Positions 32,962 to 43,400 of a DNA stretch of 64,000 bases are shown here, piece by piece. The DNA lies in assembly GCA_036245525.1 (NCBI GenBank), contig BTPG01000005.1, positions 182,351,745-182,415,744 on the forward strand. Reading direction: 5' to 3'. The notes under the pieces were generated by a model. It did no database searches. It saw nothing but the letters and a program-made list of their open reading frames with translations, and was not told the DNA's origin. The first letter of the stretch is position 1, and each line of letters begins with the position of its first letter. The stretch comes from Semisulcospira habei. Lineage: Eukaryota; Mollusca; Gastropoda; Semisulcospiridae. A program made the position numbers and the translations under genes.

Positions 32962-33607
32962 CTGGAAGCAAACAACACAACTTAGCATCAGAAATTAAAC
33001 AAGTTATAGAAACCTAAGGAACACAAAACAGAACTAAGCATTAAGAAAAAGAAAATCAGTTAAACAAAAGGATGAAATGCTGTTAATTTATCGAATCATG
33101 CATAAAATAACAGATATGTGCATTACAATCAAAACAAAACACAGCAACAAATTTAGATTCAAGACACATGTATCATCCCTAAAGGGATTGTCCTGTACTA
33201 GCTCATTGGAGCATAAAAAAGGTTGAATTAACAATACACGCAACAGTTTTAATACACATAAACTATCGTGTACAATAACTTGAATAAGACATAAATACCA
33301 CATTACAGTTACACATCACATAAAACATAATATCAAATATAACATCAAATTACATCGTGTACTACTATGAACGACAAATGGTATTAACAAATGGTGGTTA
33401 ATGTCAGTTACAAGGATAATCATAATAATGGAGTTTGTGCTGGAAAGCAACAGGCACCAAGGCCCACCATTTCAGCCTGAAACAAAATCAAATGCAGAAC
33501 AAGAGCACCTTGTCCTTTCATTTGTCAGGTTTCACCTTCTGTTTTTAACTTTTAGAACATTTCTTGGAACCTGACAAATGCTGCTATTGTGCTAATGATG
33601 TAACTTT

Positions 33608-33805
33608 TTAACCCATTTAGCCCTGAGTCCCGACAGCAGAAGATGGATTGACCATGATAATTCAAAGGTAGTGCCAGATCAGCTTGGCACCTGACAGCGC
33701 CAAGCAGACCTTTGAATTATCATGGTCAATCCATCCCCTGCAACGTTAGACAATATCTGCAAAATTTGAGAAATGGGACCTTGGGGCTAAAAGTAAAAGG
33801 GTTAA
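33608..33805. mobile_element. Family A hairpin MITE with TTAA ends
   Basis: TTAACCCATTTAGCCC at the left, GGGGCTAAAAGTAAAAGGGTTAA-type right end (a small duplication). The left arm of the inner palindrome is complete; the right arm lacks about 12 bases. Confidence 0.88.
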
Positions 33806-33884
33806 TATGAGTGCAAACAACTCCGTTACAAAACAAGTTTCATTATGCCATATAATCAGGCAAAGACAGGATCCCCTCTATCTA

Positions 33885-34054
33885 GTCCAGACAGCAGTAG
33901 AGGGATAGGCCATGATAATTCAAGGGAGTGTCTGATTAGCTAGGTACCCTTAAATTATCATGGTCAATCCATCTCCTGTAACTAACTGGCACATAGTCAC
34001 TGGATGACACCGCCAAAATGTGGAAATGTGGCCACGGGGTTAAATGGGTTATTA
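33885..34054. mobile_element. Family A element, shortened
   Basis: CATGATAATTCAAGG ... CCTTAAATTATCATGG, with most of the hairpin tip deleted. The right outer arm GGCACATAGTCACTGGATGA persists, ending in eroded GGGTTATTAA. Confidence 0.75.
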
Positions 34055-34247
34055 AAGCCATTCTGTTCTGACAATAGTTACTGCTAGTGTTGTGCTTGAT
34101 TCAGGTATTTTGTGGTAGTACGTCAACGACCGGTCATACAGAATAGCGGCAGCACAATTCTATCGAAATCTGTGACCTATTCATGCATCTTTGAGACTGA
34201 GAGGACAACTCCTGAACTTGAGCATTTTCTCCTTAGAGCTAAATATT

Positions 34248-34408
34248 TTAACCCTTTGGCTGTCAGTAGCGGTTTTTGTCACAATGATTCCTTCACTAAT
34301 CATCACAACAACAAAAAGTTTTTGTCAACGATTCCTCCACTTATCATCACAACAACAGAACACCCCCCCCCCCCCCCCCTCCCCCCTTACCGACAGCCAA
34401 AGGGTTAC
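34248..34408. mobile_element. Family C element with expanded centre
   Basis: TTAACCCTTTGGCTGTCAGT at the left, CCGACAGCCAAAGGGTTAC at the right. The centre holds duplicated CACAACAACA segments and a poly-C run (about 34363-34386). Confidence 0.85.
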
Positions 34409-34707
34409 GACCAAAGAGTTTCACAATCTCAAGAGCCCTGCGGCCAGCACGGAGAGCCCCTAACATCATACATGTCTGTTCATTCCAACTTGGCCCTAAC
34501 AGTGAAAACGGCAGGCTCCCACAGAATGATTGATTTATTTGGAAAGGTCACATTTTATTTTATTTTATAAAAATTTAATTAGGGCGTCTCCCCTTTCCAA
34601 GAAGGCTTCAGATGCCTGAGGGCATAAACTGGGTGCTGAAAAAAGGTGCTCATTACTGCGTTTTCCCCTCCCCTTGAGAAGATGCCTCACAGCCCACAGC
34701 TTCCTAA

Positions 34708-34905
34708 GAAGCTCACAGTTCCAATACTTGTTAATGTAATGTTCTTCATAACAACTGATAAGATGCTCACAGTTCCAATACTTGTTAATGTAATGTTCTT
34801 CGTAACAACCAATAAGATGCTCACAGTTCCAATACTTGTTAATGTAATGTTCTTCATAACAACTGATAAGATGCTCACAGTTCCCATACTTGTTATTGTT
34901 AATGT
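34708..34905. repeat. Tandem repeat, 54-bp period, ~4 units
   Basis: GCTCACAGTTCC recurs at 34711, 34765, 34819 and 34873, with few differences (e.g. ACAACTGATAA versus ACAACCAATAA). The sequence is unrelated to the 54-bp satellite at 3.7-5.9 kb. Confidence 0.95.
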
Positions 34906-34978
34906 TAATTTATTAACCGATAACAAGTAGCTGATGCGTAATACTCATTAACAAACCAATTTTACAAGTTAAAGTAGT

Positions 34979-35654
34979 TAACCTTTTGACGACGGAACAC
35001 ACATATGTGTGCCCCAAGCAAAGCTCCGTTGCCGATGGGACGCACACATATGTGCGCTGGCCTAGTTTCCCATTGCCAATACCGGCAGTATGGTCCAAGG
35101 GAAGCAATCTACTATAATATGTCAAGCACTCATTTCTTTACTTGTACAGTGACTTTTCTTGTTTGTATGGGCTGAAACCAACGAATCAGAAGCTCTAATA
35201 CAAAACGTCCCCATGTGCAAAAAAAAAAAAAAAAAAATGGCGGATTTTGGTGTAAAAACTTTTATGTGTGAAGAAACTTTTCTGTTGTGCCTTTCTTTCT
35301 GGATTATTTACTGGTGACACACTAGAATATGTCTCTGGAATGCTAGGCGAGTTGTAATTTTCACACTCTGGCTAAATAATACACCCATGTTCAGTTTCAG
35401 AACCCAGTGTGAAACTGTTTTTAATTTTTGGCTTCTTACCCCAACTTCTTTATACACCTGTAAAATCTTAACATCACAAAATATTTTCTTCAGCATAGTG
35501 TCTATGAGTTCACCTTGAATTGCTTTTTCCACTGATACCAAATATGTTGGGGTATGATAAGATTTTTACAACAGACAAGGCCAATGAAATTTGTCAAAAT
35601 TACTACGGTAGCAGGAAAAAATCTAGCTGGCAGACTACGGTGGCAAAAGGTTAA
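34979..35654. mobile_element. Possible 676-bp TTAA-flanked element
   Basis: TTAACCTTTTGACG at the left (34979) and GGCAAAAGGTTAA at the right (TTAA 35651-35654) form short inverted ends. The left arm carries two ACACATATGTG palindromes. No transposase-like frame is seen. The pairing could be chance. Confidence 0.45.
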
Positions 35655-35734
35655 ACAATTTAAAGGTAATCCTATAAACAAATCATTTTCTAACTAGTAA
35701 ACTACAGACTGCATACACCCCAATCAATCACAGC

Positions 35735-35947
35735 TTAATCCTTTTAGCCCCAAAGTCTCACTTCTCAAATTCGGTGGTGTTGCCTAATGACTATGTACCA
35801 GTTGCAGGAGATGGCTTGACCATGATAATTCAAGGGTAGTTCCAGATTAGCTTGGCGCCTTCAGGCACCAAGCTAATCTGGCACTAACCTTAAATTATCA
35901 CAGTCAAGCCATCTCCTGCTGTAGGGATCCGGGGCTAAAAGGGTTAA
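35735..35947. mobile_element. Family A hairpin MITE
   Basis: TTAATCCTTTTAGCCCC at the left, GGGGCTAAAAGGGTTAA at the right. Shares its right TTAA with the family F element that follows. Confidence 0.93.
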
Positions 35948-36013
35948 CACCCTCATGCATGCAGCCACCTCTACTGATAACAGTACAGGTGGCTGCATGC
36001 ACAAGCGAGTTAA
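35944..36013. mobile_element. Family F hairpin abutting family A
   Basis: TTAACACCCTCATGCATGCA ... TGCATGCACAAGCGAGTTAA, 70 bp. Its left TTAA (35944-35947) is the right TTAA of the previous element. Confidence 0.9.
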
Positions 36014-36190
36014 GTTCTATGGAAATAGGAAGACTGACATATACTGTGACAATTAATCCTAATTTCTAGTTTAAACAGCACACTGAAATCTCAGTTACTG
36101 CCCTTGGCTTGCACATGAAATCAACTTCAAGATCAAATGCCGTATCATTATCAGATCTAGAAAACCTGTGAACATTTTTTTTCTTTTTTC

Positions 36191-36412
36191 TAACCCTTTT
36201 ATATCCTGATACACTACTGCTTAAAATAAGGCTGACTATGATAGTTCCAGGATTAACAGCCTAAAGCAACAAGCTATTCTGGCACTACCCTTGACCCTTG
36301 AAGGTGAACTAAAGTGGGCGATCAATCTCCTAATTTGAATTGTAGACTTTATAGTTCTAAGTATTAGGACAATAAGCAATTTAAAAAAAATCAGCTTATG
36401 ACCTACTCAGCC
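36191..36412. mobile_element. Family A2 element, degenerate
   Basis: CTAACCCTTTTATATCCTGA at the left, ACTATGATAGTTCCAGG, TTCTGGCACTACCCTTGA and ATTAGGACAATAAGC inside. Right terminus lost. Confidence 0.7.
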
Positions 36413-36716
36413 CTCAATACTACAAAGTCAGACAGACTGACAAAGATGGTTCAAAGGTTAAGCTAGAATAATTTAGAGGTGCCATGCTCTTCTGACAGCA
36501 CCACCCTTGAATTATCGTGGTAATAAAGGTGCTAAGCAGCAAATATACAGGCGGACAGAAATATGTAATTTAGAATTAGAAGACACACACAAAGATGAGG
36601 GAGGAGGAGGCAGAGGGAAGAGAGCTGCACCACATGAACCTGTTGAGCAGCGATTACTGTCCACATGATAATGGCTGTAAACGTGGGCGGAGGGCCACAT
36701 TCATCTACTTTATCTG

Positions 36717-36785
36717 GCAAGAGGCAAAGATCCTCGTGAACCCCTGCGCGCAGCGGGGTCTCTTTAGGAGATCTAAGTCTCTTGC
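36717..36785. mobile_element. Family B hairpin, diverged
   Basis: GCAAGAGGCAAAGATCCTCG ... GATCTAAGTCTCTTGC with a CCCCTGCGCG tip. Confidence 0.75.
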
Positions 36786-37019
36786 TAGCCAAACTAACAC
36801 AAACAAATCTGTTTCTTAGATGAAGGAAGGAGTGTTCAGCCAAGGGTTGCTTATAGCTCTAGTCTTGAGAATGGCTGTGATCAATACTGTAGCCTGTGAC
36901 AGCCAACGCAAGCCCCAAGGAATAATCAGAGAAACCATTGCTGTATTGCGGCCCGTAAGTCTAAACTTTCTTCCCTGCATAACCTGTTCAGCCCTGACAT
37001 TCAACAGGACCCACCGTGA

Positions 37020-37220
37020 CAACTAACAGTTTCAGGGTGGTGCCAAAATAGCTTGGCACATCTAGAGCTTATATGCAACTAGCCAGATTTTGAAATTGTC
37101 CTCTGAAGACAGATCATGAGATGTGTCAACCATAATTGACCGTGGGTAGTGCCGGAATACTGAATCGCTTGGCACCCAAAGGTGCTAGCCTATTCTGGCC
37201 CTAACCTTGAACAATTATGG
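37020..37220. mobile_element. Degenerate family A3 relics
   Basis: CAGGGTGGTGCCAAAATAGC, GTCCTCTGAAGACAGATCAT and a second hairpin remnant (GGTAGTGCCGGAATACTG ... CCTATTCTGGCCCTAACC). Confidence 0.55.
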
Positions 37221-37310
37221 TTAGCCTTTGCGTGTCCGTATCGGTTTTTGTCGCGATGATCCCTACAGGAATAATCGCAACAAAAACCGATATGGACACG
37301 CAAAGGTTAA
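37221..37310. mobile_element. Family C hairpin, variant arms
   Basis: TTAGCCTTTGCGTGTCCGTA ... ATGGACACGCAAAGGTTAA, nearly perfect. Inner TTTTTGTCGCGATGAT is family C; the outer 16 bp differ from other copies. Confidence 0.88.
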
Positions 37311-37340
37311 TCCAAATCTTCATGTTCATGTCAGGGTTAA

Positions 37341-37402
37341 GTAGGGGAAAGAAGTTCTCATAGATATTTTTGAATTCATCCACACAGAGATTACCGCTCG
37401 CA
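37341..37402 (-). pseudogene. Decayed partial copy of neurocalcin exon
   Basis: About 62 bases closely match 38276-38335 in the first coding exon, same strand. The translation reads SGNLCVDEFKNIYENFFPLL against [20 protein letters not shown] in the gene. It lacks splice borders and the EF2 segment, so it is a non-functional fragment from partial duplication. Confidence 0.88.
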
Positions 37403-37489
37403 CTAGTGCATGGGTCAAACATGATGTGAAAGCTTCTCATACTGGTTACAAAGAAAGGGTGGAGACAATCTACTCTAGATGCCAAGTGA

Positions 37490-38040
37490 TTCTGGCATCA
37501 CCATTGAACTATCACCGTCAATCAATATCTCGCTGCGTGTCAGAGCTGACTAAAGTAAGAGCTTCTTAAACTACGAAAAAAGGGTGGAGCCAGCCTACAC
37601 CAAGCGTAGCTGTACAGTCTACCACTACTGCAGCACTAGTACTAGCACTAGAACTGCTTAATCAAATGGTCAAAATTCCCAACTTTTAAATCTGTCCTCT
37701 GAAGTCTGACTTACATTAACAATTCAACCTGTATTAATAGTTCAAGGGTGGTGCCAGACTAGGTTGGTGTCAAGAGTTGCCAAGCTATTCTGGTATCACC
37801 CATGAACTATCATGGCCGATCGGTAAGCTGTAATCTACCAAACGAAAGCTTCTTACACGATTATCAAATGGTGGAGCCAAACTAAACTAGCCCTTTGAAG
37901 CCATATTTACTACAACTATGATACTTCAAGGGTTGTGCCACAATAACTTGAGGTACCAAGCAATTCTGCCACAACTCTTGAAAAATCATAATTGATTAAG
38001 TTCTTGCTATAGCGTGCCAAATGAAAGCTTTCTACAGACA
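37490..38040. mobile_element. Degenerate family A3 relics beside the exon
   Basis: Two eroded hairpins: GTTCAAGGGTGGTGCCAGAC ... CACCCATGAACTATCATGG (about 37740-37817) and CTTCAAGGGTTGTGCCACAA ... AACTCTTGAAAAATCAT (about 37925-37990). Repeated AAAGCTTCTTAC / AAAGCTTTCTACAG and GGTGGAGCCA segments lie between. Confidence 0.65.
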
Positions 38041-38071
38041 AAAGGGCGGCACCAATCTACACCATACTTAC

Positions 38072-38449
38072 TGTGACTATTTCCAGCATCTCTTGCCGTG
38101 AGATGTATCCATTTCCATCCAAATCATACATGCTGAAGGCCCACCGCAACTTCTGATCGAGCTTCCCTCGTGATGTCACACTCAGCGCACAGATGAACTC
38201 ACGGAAGTCTATAGACCCGTCCCCATTAGTGTCAAATGTACGAAACACATGCTCAGCAAATTTGGAAGCGTCACCGTAGGGAAAGAAGTTCCCATAGATC
38301 TTTTTGAATTCATCCACAGAGAGGTTGCCGCTCGGGCAGTCTTTGAGAAAACCTTTATACCACTCCTGAAGCTCTTCCTCTGAGAACTGTGTGTTGTTGC
38401 GAAGATCTTCCAATACTTCTGGCTTCAGCTTGCTGTTCTGCTTACCCAT
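38072..38449 (-). CDS. Neurocalcin, first coding exon (EF1-EF3)
   Basis: Encodes residues 1-126 and ends with a complete codon (ACA, Thr) before donor GTAAGT. The start MGKQNS is the family's N-myristoylation site (Gly2, Ser6) and the only sensible Met. EF1 (about 36-47) carries the [10 protein letters not shown] substitution that abolishes calcium binding in this family. EF2 spans 73-84 (D73, N75, D77, S79, D81, E84) and EF3 109-120 (D109, D111, N113, Y115, S117, E120), both with intact ligands. [19 protein letters not shown] and [17 protein letters not shown] are family blocks. The product should be a membrane-recruited Ca2+/myristoyl-switch sensor of neurons. No frameshift or missing residue is seen. 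The exact paralogue name is not certain. Confidence 0.97.
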
Positions 38450-38721
38450 CCTGAATCGCTGTCACGGCGACCGGCTCCTGAGGTCACCTGCACCCGAATG
38501 CTTTGACAGTGGTCAAGGGCAGGCCGTGATGGTTGGCGTCCAGTGCAACACCAGATGAGAGGTGTGGAGAGCCCTTGAAGTGAGAGATCACTCCAGGATT
38601 ATAACGGCTGCGCTCAGTTACACTGGCAGTTTCCACCTTCTCAGACACCGATGAAAATTATGTTCTCGGCCCCCAAAGATTGGCTGTGGACAGCTACTGA
38701 CTAGTCATGGAGCTCACTCTC
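38450..38721 (-). other. Probable neurocalcin 5' UTR exon segment
   Basis: Upstream of the ATG, the minus strand runs without recognisable repeats to TATGTTTCAG at 38722-38731, a plausible acceptor after the pyrimidine-rich CATCCCATCTTGTTATG. That acceptor borders or lies in the end of the 1.2-kb repeat. The first non-coding exon would be farther upstream. Confidence 0.45.
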
Positions 38722-38729
38722 TGAAACAT

Positions 38730-39934
38730 AACAAGATGGGATGAACACAAAGTCCCTTCTATATGAGAGCTATCCTCACTGTCAATGGTCTCTACCTTTT
38801 GTCTTTGACCTATGTTGAATTATCTCCAGTCCTATTGAAAAAGTCTCACAGATCTGCCAATGCATCAGTGAGTTCTATAAGGGGCAAAGGACATACGCGT
38901 CATTGATATGTCAAACGTCATTTGTCATGACGAAAGTTATAGTTTTTATGTAATTTTATATTTTACATGATACGAGTTTCACTTTCGCTTCATAGTCTTG
39001 AGAAAATTGTGCCAAAACTAGAACTTCACGGTATAATTTCAGTCTTGCTATAATTTGTGTGAAAGCAATTTGACTTTACCAGGTAGTTAAATGATATACT
39101 AAGTACACAAGTCACCTGCATGCTTGTCTGAAAGCGTGTCGATGTGTGTGTGCGTGTTAGTGCATGCGTGCGCGCTCAAAACATCTCCAAGAGGCATAGA
39201 GGATCTATTCCTCCTGGAGATGCGTGCATGTTTAACTAAGTGACTGTGAGAGAGAGAGAGAGAGCCCTGAAAGCGAGAGAGAATGACATCATATTTAGAG
39301 TATTATGTCAGTGTCTGTGTGGGGACGGAGTTGCCTCTTTTACGTCACCGCCACTGTCTGACTTTCTCTAGAAGTGAAGTTTTTTTTTTTTTTTTTTAAT
39401 TGTTTTAATTCTTTTCTGAAAAGAATTAATTTTTACTAAAGAAGTTGAAAGGATACAAAGCTGGCTAATGAACTCATCTAATGTCTTTCTCCAAACTAGC
39501 TATGCAAAAGTTCAATATGACAAAAATTACGGACTCTACTCTGGGTCCACTGACTTCCTATAAACGGTTGTTTACGTCTTCAATGAGACACTCAATTACA
39601 ATATGCTCGGAGGCTCTCTTAGCCACTCACTTAAGAAAGTATTTCACCAAGTTTCAAGCTTGTGTGTTCATAAATATCGGAGATTCTCTTGTTTACATGT
39701 ATACATACGCACACACATACATGTATACATATAATACATAATACATACAGCGCTTCGCGCCAAATGGACGTTCAGCAGCAAGGTTAGCGTAACTAGACAT
39801 GACGTAATTTTTATCTTGTTACTTCAATTGTTACAGGTTTAGCCTACCCGCCTTTGACATCATGGACATGCTATTAAATTCACCCCACCGTGACCCGTTC
39901 TAAAAAGTCCCTTCTATAAATAGAAGGGACTTAA
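38730..39934. mobile_element. Family K repeat, copy 1 (~1.2 kb)
   Basis: Begins AACAAGATGGGATGAAC with AAAGTCCCTTCTATA just inside, and ends in the palindrome AGTCCCTTCTATAA / ATAGAAGGGACTT. It includes a family B-like hairpin (about 39180-39224), short (GA)n (about 39250) and a TTTTAATTCTTTT block. It shares its whole length with 44837-46117. No protein recognised. Confidence 0.9.
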
Positions 39935-40011
39935 AATTGGGAACATGGTTAAGTATTCATGTGAAAGTAGAATTTATTCCCAAGGGTCTGGGCTCAGTTG
40001 CACGAGTGAGC

Positions 40012-40216
40012 TTAACCTTTTAAGCCACAAGGTCCCATTTCTCAAATTTTGGAGGTGTTGCCTAATGACTATGTACCAGTTGCAGGTGATGGATTGACCA
40101 TGATAATTTAAGGGTAGTGCCAGATTAGCTTGGTGCCTTCAGGCGCTAAGCTAATCTGGCACTACCCTTGAATTATCATGGTCAATCAATCTCCTGCTGT
40201 AGGGACTTGGGGCTAA
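40012..40216. mobile_element. Family A hairpin MITE
   Basis: TTAACCTTTTAAGCC at the left, GGGACTTGGGGCTAA at the right; nearly perfect inner palindrome around CTTCAGG. A family G hairpin follows at once. Confidence 0.9.
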
Positions 40217-40279
40217 ATCCTGCGCAAGCTACTAGTGAAGCAGGGTGCAGAGCACCTTGCTTAGTGGCTTGTGCAGGAT
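40211..40279. mobile_element. Family G hairpin
   Basis: AAATCCTGCGCAAGCTACTA ... TAGTGGCTTGTGCAGGATTT; centre GCAGGGTGCAGAGCACCTTGC is partly palindromic. It abuts the family A element. Confidence 0.78.
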
Positions 40280-40354
40280 TTACGCTTGCTTGTGCACACT
40301 CACCCCAGGTCAAGTAATGTCCCTTGACAATTGCTCCACTAGCCAGATCGGTCT

Positions 40355-40420
40355 GCAAGAGGCACAGATTTCCACGAGACCCTGCAGGGTGCAGAAGCTC
40401 TTACAATTTAAGCTCTTTGC
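40355..40420. mobile_element. Family B hairpin, diverged
   Basis: GCAAGAGGCACAGATTTCCA on the left; the right arm is reduced to AAGCTCTTTGC. A family C remnant (TTTCGACGAGGTGATTCCTG) lies at about 40566. Confidence 0.55.
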
Positions 40421-40903
40421 TGGCGTTTTGCCGTTTGCTCCCTCTATTATATACAACACATCCTCGAAATGATAGGAATCTTTTGGAATACCCCCCTCGC
40501 CTAAATACAAGACTGACTGTAAACAGCCCATGGCTCCATGCACAATGCCTGTCCATAACAGGCATAAAGCTTTTCGACGAGGTGATTCCTGCATGAGCAG
40601 CCAAACTAAGTTTCACCCCCCCCACCCAAAAAAAACACAACACCACAAAATACCCAGTTAAGTGCACCTTCAACAGAAAATTTATTATGATATAAAAAAG
40701 TTCAAACACAATGAACCTATCCAGTATTTGCCTGATCATAAAGTATTACTGTATAACACCTATGGGCAGTTGTGTGCAAGCACACAATGTGCTGAATTTA
40801 TGCCCTGCATTAAACAATGGACAATGTATGCTGAATTTATAATGTATGTCAGCGGTGGTCAGTTTGTAATTTGATGATAAACAAGCATGACAGCAAACTA
40901 TTA

Positions 40904-41091
40904 TTAAACCTGGATATCATACTGACGCTAAAAGCTTCAAATTTGTATGCTGCCATATGCAAGCTACATTATAGTAATTACAAATAAGGATTAGACTAAT
41001 GGCCTGGAGGCGCCAAGCTATTCTGGCACTACCCTTGAACTATTTTAGTCAAACTTATTTCACACATTGGTGTATTCCGAATAAGGGTTAA
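40904..41091. mobile_element. Family A2-type element with TTAA ends
   Basis: TTAAACC at the left, GAATAAGGGTTAA at the right. It shares GCTAAAAGCTTCAAATTTGT and TTAGTCAAACTTATTTCACA with 58182-58409. The left arm of the inner hairpin is deleted. Confidence 0.85.
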
Positions 41092-41409
41092 TCTGTAAAA
41101 TCATGTTAACCTAAAACATAATTATAATCTACACAGAAAAGAACCAGATACTCGTTCACTGAAACTATTTGGGTAGTTAAGATATATCCATACTACCATT
41201 CACTTCATGAGAAAAAGCACTGACACATGCTATGATCATTTGTACATTTCATAAATATTGTGATGAGTGGTCATATTGAGTAGGTATGACATACTAGATG
41301 GATGACAAATGTGTTGTGTGTGTGCTCGCTCATGCATGTATCTGCTTATCTTTAAAAATGCCCCAGGACAATAGGCAAAAAGTCACAGACCAGAGAACAT
41401 CTGATCCAC

Positions 41410-41632
41410 TTAATCCCTTCCCTGTCGCCATACCAGCATTTTTTGGTTTCTGAAATCTTTGTTCATTCAATGACTAAATGCCAAAACCGTCCAAGAAACA
41501 TGACTTAAGACTATAATTGATCTCACCAAGAGGCATAGATCCTTGTAAGCCCCCATAGTCGCAGGGGCTCGTGAGGATCTATGTCTCTTGCAGTTAGATT
41601 GTGTTCATTTTTCTCAACAGTGAAGGGGTTAA
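41410..41632. mobile_element. Family B element, full length with TTAA ends
   Basis: TTAATCCCTTCCCTGTCG at the left, CAACAGTGAAGGGGTTAA at the right, 223 bp. The left arm has TTTGGTTTCTGAAATC and GTTCATTCAATGAC; core hairpin 41526-41591. It is a good type copy for the family. Confidence 0.92.
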
Positions 41633-41923
41633 ATATCCACAGGTAAAATCATGACTTATCAACATGCTTAATCTACCTATGGCACACACCAGTGCACTTA
41701 AAGACTCAGTAAGCACAATGCCCTTGGGCAGTCACCTGCCTGTGCATGGCTGTGTGTGGGCCAGATGACTTATTGGTCACTGGGCATTGGTTGACTTGCC
41801 AGAACACTGATGCATGTCCTTTTTACCTCTTGTTGAACCATCTATGCCAGCAACGATTAAAAATAAAAAAAAAAAAAAGATACAATGTAAAAATCGTGTT
41901 CCTGCATTTACCATTTTCATCCT

Positions 41924-42126
41924 TTTACACCCATTGCTTGAAATGAATTTGACTATGATAGTTCAAGGGTGGTGCCAGAATAGCTTGGCGCCTGAGGCGC
42001 TTAGCTATTCTGGCACCACCCTCGAACAAAAACGGTTGATCTATCTCCAAATGTATAATGTAGCCTTCATAGGACAATAAGCAAATTTGTTTTTAAAAAA
42101 ATCAGCCTCAGAATGTAATGGGTTAA
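41924..42126. mobile_element. Family A2 hairpin MITE
   Basis: TTACACCCATTGC at the left, TGTAATGGGTTAA at the right. Inner palindrome GATAGTTCAAGGGTGGTGCC ... GGCACCACCCTCGAAC. Right arm has CTTCATAGGACAATAAGC. Confidence 0.88.
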
Positions 42127-43400
42127 GACATAAAAAAATGTCATGAAGATATGCATTATGCAAAATTACTGAGATTTTGAATGACCTGAGGCACAAGGGC
42201 CAGAGCCACTTATCTTCAGGTGACAATATGAAAAAGATGTGTAACAACTTTGACAGTTCAAGATTAGTGCCAAAATAGCTGGGCAATTACAGACTTCAAG
42301 CTATTGTATTCAGGTTCCTCATCATGTTTGAAACTTCAGAGCTGTAATGCTGACTTCAAAAGAACAATAACTAAATTTCGGAATTCTATTAGTATTGTAT
42401 TCGTAGGGTTCAGTATTTTGACACAATTTTACAGGTAAATCATCAATAATCATGCTTCCACATTTAAACAATTGAACCTCAGCTAAACGTTTTAAAATTT
42501 ATCAAATCATAATCTCAAAATCAAGTCATAGATCAAAGTAGTCCAGATTATGAACATAATGAAACAACTGTGAAGTTTTTGTTTACTTCAAACATTTTCA
42601 TAACAATATCTGTGTGAAATGGATGTTAGACTAAAAACATGGACTTGAAACAAAGGAAAGCATATATCCAGTTAAGACCAGATCCATTCACCCATTCCCA
42701 AATGCGAGGCGATTCCTTGACGAGATGGCAAAGTAATTAGTAATTTTTCTGGAAGTGGAAGTTTACAATTCAATGTGTGCACACATACAAGAATGTTCGG
42801 GATTGTATAATCCCAAATTTTCTGGGGATGATTTCACTTGTATAGCTGTGTGAATCAAAATGGCTACTACTTTGTACTAGGTCCTAGTACATTCGGTCCC
42901 TACCCAAGCCAAATTGGAGGCCTTACTATGACTTTGTGACACTTTTTTACAGCAATAACAGGAAAAAAAAACACAGATGATTCCATAAAACATAACTAAG
43001 TAGTTCGCAAAGACATGCCCATAAAATCAAAGGAAAAAGCCCACTCAGGCAGTATCAGAATTACATACTGTGATCAATACATATGACTGTAAATTACTGT
43101 GCATCATGTTCTATTTCTAATCACACTACACTGAGAAAAATCAATCAATCAATCAACACATGTTTATGAAAAATGGATATTCAAATTTAAGCAGGCACAG
43201 TGTTGCCTACAGCTGGACCATTCTGTACAATCAATTCTGCTGTGCTGCTGTTATCATGCAAGTTTCAATATTTATGGATGATTTTAAGCACCATTATGGC
43301 ATTATGTTATAGCCGTCTTCAGTCAATACCGCTGTGACGACATTAACAATGCATTATGCAGGTCAATACCGCCTGTCTGTGACACCTGTAGATCAAGCCA
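42127..43400. other. No gene seen
   Basis: A faint family A relic (about 42240-42305); otherwise AT-rich sequence without recognised repeats. May belong to a first neurocalcin intron. Confidence 0.45.

Larger units (their letters stand above)
32962..38071 (-). other. Neurocalcin intron rich in hairpin elements
   Basis: The 5.1-kb intron begins GTAAGT (38071-38066) and ends TTCCAG. It contains at least eight hairpin elements in both orientations, a four-unit 54-bp tandem repeat and a partial duplicate of the preceding exon. The stretch 32990-33600 is AT-rich, with nothing recognised. Confidence 0.9.
32761..38721 (-). other. Neurocalcin-type calcium sensor gene, span
   Basis: Gene body from the proposed 5' UTR acceptor (38721) to the stop codon (32761). 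The coding exons are 38072-38449 and 32761-32961, separated by one 5.1-kb intron with GTAAGT donor and TTCCAG acceptor. Together they encode 192 residues, the usual length of this family (about 190-193). Upstream non-coding exon(s) and the promoter were not located, and the 3' UTR continues below 32761. Confidence 0.9.
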
